From Sphingomonas bacterium (GTDB taxonomy: Bacteria > Pseudomonadota > Alphaproteobacteria > Sphingomonadales > Sphingomonadaceae): a DNA stretch of 10,126 nt. The notes beneath the pieces were generated by a model. That model was not told the origin of the DNA, searched no databases, and saw only the letters and a program-made list of their open reading frames with translations. Below are positions 1 to 4,955 of the stretch, in pieces. Positions within the stretch are counted from its first letter, which is position 1. Every line of letters begins with the position of its first letter. The DNA lies in contig JAJAZM010000175.1 of the NCBI GenBank assembly GCA_026785645.1, forward strand, positions 1 to 10,126. The letters are read 5' to 3'. A program made the position numbers and the translations under genes.

Positions 1-1293
1 ATCCCCGGGAGCCCGATCTACCCGGTCAACCCCGACGACCTGCGCTCGCTCTTCGCCGCCGACGACACACCCCATATCGAGATTGGGACGGTCTATCCGC
101 CCGACGACATCCGCGGCACTTTGTACGTCGATCCGATGCTGTCGAAGCATTTCGCGGTGCTGGGCTCGACCGGCACCGGTAAATCGACCGCGGTCGCCCT
201 GATCCTCCACCGAATCTCGCAATTGTCGCCCGAGGGCCACATCGTGATGATCGATCCGCACGGCGAATATTCGGCGGCGTTCAAAGATTGCGGCGAAATG
301 TTCAACGTCGACAACCTCCAGCTACCGTACTGGCTGATGAACTTCGAGGAACATTGCGAAGTGTTCCTGACTACCCAGGACAGCGAGCGTCAGCGCGACG
401 CCGACATCCTCGCCAAATGCCTGCTTGCGGCGCGCACCCGCGGCAAGAATATCGAGACCTATGGCAAGGTCACGGTCGATTCGCCGATCCCCTATCTGCT
501 GACCGATCTGTCGGCGGTGCTGGTTGCGGAAATGGGCAAGCTCGACCGCGCCGGCGATACCACGCCCTACCAGCGGCTCAAGAACAAGCTCGACGAACTT
601 CGCGCCGATCCGCGCTTCACCTTCATGTTCTCGGGCATGCTGGTCAGCGACACGATGGGCGGCTTCGTCGCCAAGCTGTTTCGCCTTCCCGCACAGGGCA
701 AGCCGATCTCGATCGTCGACGTCTCGGGCGTGCCGAGCGAGATCACCAGCGTCGTCGTGTCGATCCTCGCCCGGATGGTGTTCGATTATGCCATCTGGTC
801 GCGGACCGAGGCGCAGCGCCCGTTGCTTTTGGTCTGCGAAGAAGCCCATCGCTACGTCCCCAAGGACGAAAATGCCTCGGGCCAGGCGGTGCGCAAGATC
901 CTCGAGCGGATCGCCAAGGAGGGCCGCAAATACGGCGTGTCGCTCGGGCTGATTACGCAGCGCCCGTCCGATCTTGCCGAAGGCGTGCTGTCGCAGTGCG
1001 GCACGATCATCTCGATGCGCCTCAACAACGACCGCGATCAGGCTTGCGTCCGGGCCGCCATGCCCGAAGGCGCGCGCGGTTTCCTCGACGCCATCCCCGC
1101 TTTGCGCAACCGCGAATGCATCGTCTGCGGCGAAGGTGTCGCAATCCCGATCCGCGTTCGGTTCGACGATCTCGAGCCCGAAAAGCGCCCTGCCTCGTCC
1201 GACCCGAGCTTCGCCGCTCTGTGGCGCGAAACCGGCGACGAAGCGGGCATCATCAACCGCACGATCAAGCGCTGGAGAGGCCACGGGCGGTAA
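1..1293 (+). CDS. HerA-type ATPase (DUF87 family), 5' end cut by window
   Basis: This is a P-loop ATPase of the HerA/FtsK superfamily. Archaeal HerA is a hexameric DNA translocase or helicase; the exact job of bacterial relatives like this one is less certain. The frame is open from base 1, so the start lies outside the window, and 430 codons are visible. The Walker A motif GSTGTGKST is at visible residues 55-63. A Walker B block, LLLVCEEAHRY, has its acidic pair near residues 280-281. The downstream stretch KEGRKYGVSLGLITQRPSD is typical of HerA proteins and supplies the sensor and arginine-finger region. MIDPHGEY after the P-loop is also family-typical. The missing N-terminus would hold the HAS-barrel domain. 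No nurA-like nuclease gene lies downstream; instead the gene converges on an AOX remnant, with 16 bases between the two stop codons. The family call is secure, the DNA substrate is not. Confidence 0.9.
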   Translation: MPGSPIYPVNPDDLRSLFAADDTPHIEIGTVYPPDDIRGTLYVDPMLSKHFAVLGSTGTGKSTAVALILHRISQLSPEGHIVMIDPHGEYSAAFKDCGEMFNVDNLQLPYWLMNFEEHCEVFLTTQDSERQRDADILAKCLLAARTRGKNIETYGKVTVDSPIPYLLTDLSAVLVAEMGKLDRAGDTTPYQRLKNKLDELRADPRFTFMFSGMLVSDTMGGFVAKLFRLPAQGKPISIVDVSGVPSEITSVVVSILARMVFDYAIWSRTEAQRPLLLVCEEAHRYVPKDENASGQAVRKILERIAKEGRKYGVSLGLITQRPSDLAEGVLSQCGTIISMRLNNDRDQACVRAAMPEGARGFLDAIPALRNRECIVCGEGVAIPIRVRFDDLEPEKRPASSDPSFAALWRETGDEAGIINRTIKRWRGHGR

Positions 1294-1309
1294 GCCACCG
1301 AGGCGTTAT

Positions 1310-1602
1310 CTAATGTCCGTCCATCAGCGTGCGGATCCAGCCGTCGTCGTCGACCATGCGGCGCAGCGAATGGAGATGCGTGATCATCGCGCCGACCATG
1401 CCGGGAACCGCGGCGACGGTTTCGAGGACGATTGCACGGCGGCCGTAGCGCTTGGCGAAGAAGGTGTCGGCACAAAAGCGCAGACCTTGGTAAAGCCGAG
1501 CGCGATGCGGTCCGAGACGCCTTGGGGGGCGTGGTGGATTTGCAGCTGCGCGTCGCGTTCCTCGGCGAGGATAGCGGGATCGGGGGAGAGGATGATTGGA
1601 CT
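1310..1602 (-). pseudogene. aox: Alternative oxidase (AOX), 5' remnant, frameshifted and truncated
   Basis: AOX is a di-iron quinol oxidase that reduces O2 without pumping protons and resists cyanide and NO. The remnant matches the AOX N-terminal half in two frames. The first (about 1602 to 1481) reads DRIALGFTKVC. The second (about 1478 to 1313) reads ADTFFAKRYGRRAIVLETVAA, then PGMVGA and DDDGWIRTLMD. The two join if one C is restored near 1479-1481, turning TGCGC into TGC CGC (Cys-Arg). The LET glutamate, the first iron ligand, is present. The protein then ends in Gly-His-stop where AOX proteins continue with EAENERMH, so the other iron ligands and the second helical pair are lost. No ATG, GTG or TTG precedes the first frame after its upstream stop at 1603-1605. 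It is the last gene of the globin cluster, 27 bases after the membrane protein. The AOX identity is strong; loss of function is nearly certain unless the sequence has several errors. Confidence 0.88.
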
Positions 1603-1629
1603 TTAGAGGGTCTTTCGGGCGGCGTAAAA

Positions 1630-2082
1630 TCAGAAACCGATGATCGCGCGTATCACGAAGATCGCAATGGCGAAGAATGCGAACAGGATCGGGATCGTCA
1701 AAACCTGAGCGGCGACACTCGCGGTGCTCATCCGACCGGTCCAGGTGTCGAGCATAGGCTCTCCGCATTCGAAACCGCGCGGCTTGCCCTTGCCGAGACC
1801 CTGCAGCACGGCGGCGGTGCCAAAGAACATCACGGTATAGAGGACACTGACGACGACCACGAAGACGGCGTGTCCGTCGCGCGCGGTAGCAAGCGCTAGC
1901 GCGGCGAAGAACACCGCATAGGAGCCGAAGAACACCTTCCATATCCAGCCGGGGAAGCCGAAGCTGCTGCTTTCGGAATAACGCGGACCGGGGACCGAGC
2001 CGGCGGTGTCATGGGTGGGCGCGCGATCGACGGGTTCGCCGTGGTCCTGCGTCAAGGCGGCGACATCGAGTTCGGTCAACAT
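1630..2082 (-). CDS. Small membrane protein with three predicted helices, function unknown
   Basis: I do not recognise the family of this 150-residue protein. Residues 1-42 are hydrophilic and probably disordered. Three hydrophobic segments follow: about 46-66 (IWKVFFGSYAVFFAALAL), 71-95 (VFVVVVSVLYTVMFFG) and 121-147 (VLTIPILFAFFAIAIFVI). The loop between the second and third contains GKGKPRGFECGEPMLDTWTG, with one cysteine and several charged residues. It is predicted to sit in the inner membrane. ATG at 2082 is preferred over the in-frame TTG at 2088, because GGAAG lies about 10 bases upstream and only two bases separate this ATG from the globin stop. That spacing implies translational coupling. 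Its place between a haemoglobin and an oxidase remnant suggests a role in respiration or NO stress. This is inference from context only. Confidence 0.8.
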   Translation of the reverse strand: MLTELDVAALTQDHGEPVDRAPTHDTAGSVPGPRYSESSSFGFPGWIWKVFFGSYAVFFAALALATARDGHAVFVVVVSVLYTVMFFGTAAVLQGLGKGKPRGFECGEPMLDTWTGRMSTASVAAQVLTIPILFAFFAIAIFVIRAIIGF

Positions 2083-2084
2083 GA

Positions 2085-2576
2085 TCAAAAATCTTCCAGA
2101 CCTTGGGCCGCGGCGAGGCCGTCGCGCTTGATAACGATGCCATTGAGCAGACTGGTGGCGATCATCCGCGCGCGCTCCTCGACATGGCCCGCGGTGGCGG
2201 GATCGCGCGCGAGATCGTCGAGCGTGGCGCGGAACAGCGTCAGCCAGCGGTCGAAATGGCCGCGATCGAGACCCGGGATGGCGAGATGTTTGAGCATCGG
2301 ATTGCCCGAATAGGCGCCGCTATTGTGGAGCACCGAGCCCCAGAAGCTCTTCATCCGTCCGAGATGCGTCGGCCAGTCGCTGATCCGCGCGGCGAAGATT
2401 GGGCCGAGTAGGTCGTCGTCGCGGACGCTCTCATAAAATCGATCGACGAGGGTGGAGATGAAGGCGTCGTCGATGCCGATCGCGAGCGCCGCATCGCGCT
2501 TGGCGGTGCGCGCGGCAAGGGCGTGGCCGCGTCCGGCGGTCGGTGCGGGGAGGTTGGTGCGGTGATTCATGGACAT
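2085..2576 (-). CDS. Group III truncated haemoglobin
   Basis: This 163-residue protein is a haem globin of the 2-on-2 group III class, known from Campylobacter Ctb, which binds O2 and is induced by NO stress. After a 35-residue extension lacking globin signatures, the core reads LVDRFYESVRDDDLLGPIFAA, the B-helix region with Tyr48 at the likely B10 position. Trp80 lies in MKSFWGSVL. PMLKHL follows, with His97 as the probable proximal haem ligand by alignment from memory with Ctb His72. HFDRWLTLF then gives Trp111 as the likely G8 tryptophan. Tyr B10 and Trp G8 are the usual distal pocket of this group. AGGAAG lies 6 bases before the ATG at 2576, directly next to the candidate NsrR operator. 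Another ATG two codons downstream is possible. It is the first gene of a leftward unit with the membrane protein and the AOX remnant. Likely roles are NO dioxygenation or O2 handling in the cytoplasm. Confidence 0.92.
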   Translation of the reverse strand: MSMNHRTNLPAPTAGRGHALAARTAKRDAALAIGIDDAFISTLVDRFYESVRDDDLLGPIFAARISDWPTHLGRMKSFWGSVLHNSGAYSGNPMLKHLAIPGLDRGHFDRWLTLFRATLDDLARDPATAGHVEERARMIATSLLNGIVIKRDGLAAAQGLEDF

Positions 2577-2588
2577 AACCGACTTCCT

Positions 2589-2611
2589 AAGTGGTATAAC
2601 AAATACCTATT
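2589..2611. promoter_or_regulatory. Candidate NsrR operator between globin and nsrR
   Basis: A 23-bp imperfect palindrome reads AAGTGGTATAA-C-AAATACCTATT. Its inner arms GGTAT and ATACC pair perfectly around a 5-base spacer, and the outer AA/TT also pair. The 11-1-11 layout and the half-site AAATAC...TT resemble the published enterobacterial NsrR consensus. It lies directly upstream of the globin Shine-Dalgarno sequence and 43 bp before the nsrR start, so one bound dimer could repress the globin unit and also the regulator itself. A weak -10-like TTATAC for the globin falls inside it, at 2594-2599 on the minus strand. The palindrome is seen; the regulator assignment is inferred from the neighbouring gene. 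Confidence 0.65.
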
Positions 2612-2654
2612 AAGCTCCACTGGCGCTAATAGCAATATGTGATATGCACGTTTG

Positions 2655-3092
2655 ATGCGATTGAGCTTGCACACCGATTATGCGCTGCGCGTGTTGATGT
2701 TCCTCGCCGCCGAAGAGCGCCAGGCATCGGTCGACGAGATCGCGCGCGCCTATGGGATTTCGCACAACCATTTGGTCAAGGTCGCGCGGCGGCTGGGCGA
2801 GCTGGGGCTGATCGACGCGCGGCGCGGGCGCGGCGGCGGCATATCGCTGGCGCAAGCGCCCGATAAGATCAACGTCGGGCGAGTGGTGCGCCAGATGGAG
2901 AGCCTGGGCGGCTTCGTCGAATGTTTCGACGCGGTCGAGAACGGCTGCCCGGTGGCGGGCGTGTGCGGATTGCAGGGCGCGCTGGCGCTGGCGCTGGGCG
3001 ACTTTTTGAAGCGGCTAGACAGCTATGTTTTGTCCGACTTGGTCCCAAACAAGACGGCTTTTACTCGGCGGCTAGAAGGCGCCAAGGCCTAG
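2655..3092 (+). CDS. nsrR: Rrf2-family iron-sulfur regulator, NsrR-like
   Basis: This 145-residue DNA-binding repressor of the Rrf2 family is most like NsrR, which senses nitric oxide through an Fe-S cluster. It starts MRLSLHTDYALRVLMFLA, the typical NsrR N-terminus, with Asp8 in TDY; the corresponding Asp8 is a cluster ligand in Streptomyces NsrR. A winged helix-turn-helix spans roughly residues 26-66 (DEIARAYGISHNHLVKV, then RGRGGGISLA). Three cysteines, Cys90, Cys98 and Cys104, fit the C-terminal cluster loop, spaced C-X7-C-X5-C, slightly wider than in E. coli. The tail contains LDSYVLSDLV, also NsrR-typical. I chose ATG 2655 over the adjacent TTG at 2652. No Shine-Dalgarno sequence is visible, so the mRNA may be leaderless. 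It diverges from the globin across the candidate operator. IscR is less likely because the cysteine spacing and the neighbours differ. Confidence 0.87.
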   Translation: MRLSLHTDYALRVLMFLAAEERQASVDEIARAYGISHNHLVKVARRLGELGLIDARRGRGGGISLAQAPDKINVGRVVRQMESLGGFVECFDAVENGCPVAGVCGLQGALALALGDFLKRLDSYVLSDLVPNKTAFTRRLEGAKA

Positions 3093-3119
3093 CTTACTAC
3101 CCATAGACCGATGGCCACT

Positions 3120-3148
3120 GTCACCGCGCTGGCGCGAGGCGTGGTGAC
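3120..3148 (+). terminator. Hairpin downstream of nsrR, possible terminator
   Basis: GTCACC-G-CGC pairs with GCG-T-GGTGAC: nine Watson-Crick pairs plus one G-U, with a 9-base loop, starting 27 bases after the nsrR stop. No T-run follows, so intrinsic termination would be weak; it may only protect the 3' end. Confidence 0.4.
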
Positions 3149-3380
3149 GAGGGCGCGCGCTGATTGATGCTGCCAAGGTCACTGAAACAATTCTATCGAG
3201 ACTTCAGAGCATTTTGCTCGCTATGCCGGCGGCGTGGGAAAGTTGAGTGGCACCTCATTAGCGGTCGCTACACGGCTTCGTGAGTGGAATGACAGCCATA
3301 CGTCCGCTATCGGGGAGATGACCGCAGCTCGGCTATGACTGCAACGGGCGCAAAGCTCCCTGTTTGTTGCCGATGGTCAT

Positions 3381-3408
3381 ATGTCCGCAATGGGTCGAAA
3401 GCGGACAT
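3381..3408. repeat. 28-bp palindromic element, likely dispersed sphingomonad repeat
   Basis: Perfect 8-bp arms ATGTCCGC and GCGGACAT flank a 12-base loop, AATGGGTCGAAA. It begins three bases beyond the stop codon of the leftward M23 peptidase gene, so it could act as a 3' hairpin for that transcript. Read on the minus strand, it encodes the chance peptide NVRFRPIADI. I remember that peptide as a tail on many short hypothetical proteins in sphingomonad genomes, which suggests a dispersed REP-like family. The palindrome is seen directly; dispersal is recalled and unverified. Confidence 0.6.
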
Positions 3409-3411
3409 TGG

Positions 3412-4854
3412 CTAGGCTTTCTTGGTGCCCACACTCAGCAACACCTTCAGCCGCGCCTTGATCGCCGCGACCGCGCCCGGGTCGGCGCCGCGCTGGGCGG
3501 CGGTGAAGCGCACGCCCATCGGGTTGACCGGTACGCCGCCGCGCATCACCTCGTAATGCAAATGCGGGCCGGTGGAGAGGCCGCTTGAACCGACATAGCC
3601 GATCAATTGGCCCTGGCGCACCAAGCTGCCCGGCGCGACCGCCAGCGAACTCATGTGGCTGTAGCTGGTGGCCATCCCGCCGCCATGGGTCAGGCGGATC
3701 TGGCGGCCGTACCCCCCGGCCCAACCGGCGCGGGTTACCTGGCCGTCGGCAGCGGCGTGGATCGGGGTGCCCCAGCGCGCGCCGAAGTCGATCCCCTTGT
3801 GCATCCGGGCGAAGCGCAGGATCGGGTGGATTCGAAGCCCGAAGCCGGAGGTGATCCGTGCCGCGACCGGCCAGATCATTCCCTCGCTGGCTTGGCGGAC
3901 CCGCCCGACCGTGACCGCGTCGACCCACACCGGCTTGCCGCCTGCGGTCCACCGCACCAGTTGCAGATCGCGATTGGCGGCGCGATCGAGCCCGGCGTAG
4001 AGCAAATCGCCCTCGGCGATCTGGCCGTCGGCGCTTCGGCGGCTGGCGATAACCAGGTCGAAGCTGGCGTCGGCACCGATCTCGCCGACATCGATCTCCT
4101 GTGCCAGCGCCTTGAGATAGGAAGTGGTGATGGCGGTCGAGGCTCCAGCGGTTCGAAGCGCCCAGTAAAGCCCGTCGCCAACGCGGCCGCGGACCCGGAG
4201 CGGAATGGTTGAAACCGGCACCGCGATGCGGCTCAAGGCGAGCCCGTCCGAACTGCGCTCGACCAACAGTTTCAGCGCCATTGAGGCGCGTAAGCCGATC
4301 CGCTCGACCGATCGACGACCGCTCGCGTCGCGCTTGCCCAGCCGGATGGCGATGCTCGTCCCAAGCGTGAGGTGCGGCGCGGCCTGATCGATCAGGGCGG
4401 CGGCCCGAACCGAATCTCCCGGCGCCGCGCCGAGCCGTACCAGGCTCCGCGCCAGACCATCTTGCCCAAGTGTCACAAACAGGTCGATCGCGGCGCGCTC
4501 GGGCGCGGTGTCGATCGGCACGACCCGCGCGCCGGGTGCCATGCGCAACCCGCTGGCCGATCCGCGCGCGATCGAATCGACCCCGACCGCCTGCCACTGG
4601 TCGCGCGCGTCGCCCGTCAATCGCGTCGGATGCCCCGCCGGGAGCGGCCCGAAATCGGGCGCGGTCAGCGCGGCTGCGGTGCATAATGCGCCGAGGCTCG
4701 CCAGCCCGCGCCACCATGTTCTCGAGAACAGCTCCTCGCCAAGGTCAACCGCCAGGCTGAAGCGCGGCGGACGAGCCGGGATGAACGGCGCAAATCCCCG
4801 TGGCGCCGCCACCGCAGCGCGCCCGAATGACTTGCCCACCCACGCTTCGCGCAT
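3412..4854 (-). CDS. M23 (LytM) family peptidoglycan metallopeptidase, membrane-anchored
   Basis: This 480-residue zinc endopeptidase is predicted to cleave peptidoglycan cross-links in the periplasm. Residues 1-45 are basic and probably cytoplasmic. A single hydrophobic segment at about 48-66 (WWRGLASLGALCTAAALTA) serves as a signal anchor. A middle region of about 280 residues has no motif I can name. The LytM domain occupies roughly 330-455: SGFGLRIHPIL, then HKGIDFGA with zinc ligands His352 and Asp356. SYSH holds catalytic His400, and HLHYEV gives His431 and zinc ligand His433. All expected active-site residues are present, so it is probably an active enzyme and not a degenerate LytM activator. 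ATG 4854 is chosen because AGGAGA lies about 9-10 bases upstream; a TTG at 4863 sits too close to that site. The gene diverges from the helicase, and its promoter region carries a CtrA-type box, which hints at cell-cycle control of wall remodelling. Confidence 0.9.
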   Translation of the reverse strand: MREAWVGKSFGRAAVAAPRGFAPFIPARPPRFSLAVDLGEELFSRTWWRGLASLGALCTAAALTAPDFGPLPAGHPTRLTGDARDQWQAVGVDSIARGSASGLRMAPGARVVPIDTAPERAAIDLFVTLGQDGLARSLVRLGAAPGDSVRAAALIDQAAPHLTLGTSIAIRLGKRDASGRRSVERIGLRASMALKLLVERSSDGLALSRIAVPVSTIPLRVRGRVGDGLYWALRTAGASTAITTSYLKALAQEIDVGEIGADASFDLVIASRRSADGQIAEGDLLYAGLDRAANRDLQLVRWTAGGKPVWVDAVTVGRVRQASEGMIWPVAARITSGFGLRIHPILRFARMHKGIDFGARWGTPIHAAADGQVTRAGWAGGYGRQIRLTHGGGMATSYSHMSSLAVAPGSLVRQGQLIGYVGSSGLSTGPHLHYEVMRGGVPVNPMGVRFTAAQRGADPGAVAAIKARLKVLLSVGTKKA

Positions 4855-4893
4855 CGACCACAATCTCCTTCGCTCCGCTGTGCCGAAACAAGG

Positions 4894-4908
4894 TTAAAAC
4901 CGATTTAA
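4894..4908. promoter_or_regulatory. Candidate CtrA-binding box, TTAA-N7-TTAA
   Basis: TTAA at 4894-4897 and TTAA at 4905-4908 are separated by exactly seven bases (AACCGAT), a perfect match to the consensus for CtrA, the alphaproteobacterial cell-cycle and motility regulator. The box sits in a larger perfect palindrome, GTTAAA-ACCGA-TTTAAC (4893-4909). It is 39 bp from the M23 start and 47 bp from the helicase start, in a very GC-rich setting where AT-rich tetramers are scarce. Either or both divergent genes could be controlled. The match is seen; binding is inferred. Confidence 0.6.
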
Positions 4909-4955
4909 CTCCGATCCCCGCTTGCACTTCGCCGAGGCCATGCCATTTTAGCCGG

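Larger units (their letters stand above)
3093..3411. other. 319-bp gene-poor region after nsrR
   Basis: No plausible gene was found here on either strand. The stretch is less GC-rich and less codon-like than its flanks. It holds a hairpin just after nsrR (3120-3148) and a palindromic repeat at its right end (3381-3408). Between them, ACGTCCGC at 3300-3307 matches the repeat arm ATGTCCGC in 7 of 8 bases about 80 bp away, so 3300-3408 may be one larger degenerate repeat unit. I see nothing definable in 3150-3299. Confidence 0.6.

Noticed and set aside
322..1284. Long open frame on the minus strand opposite the HerA gene
   Set aside because: It is a shadow of the strongly supported HerA frame, caused by high GC at third positions; its composition is low-complexity Ala/Arg/Asp with no motif.
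3377..4717. Minus-strand frame of over 440 codons overlapping the M23 gene and ending in FRPIADI
   Set aside because: It is the +1 shadow of the peptidase. Its sequence is Arg/Gly/Pro-rich without motifs, and the tail is translated palindromic repeat.
4800..4955. Upstream GTG extension of the helicase into the M23 gene
   Set aside because: The added 52 residues overlap a divergent gene, the CtrA box and the promoter region, and have no similarity to helicase N-termini.
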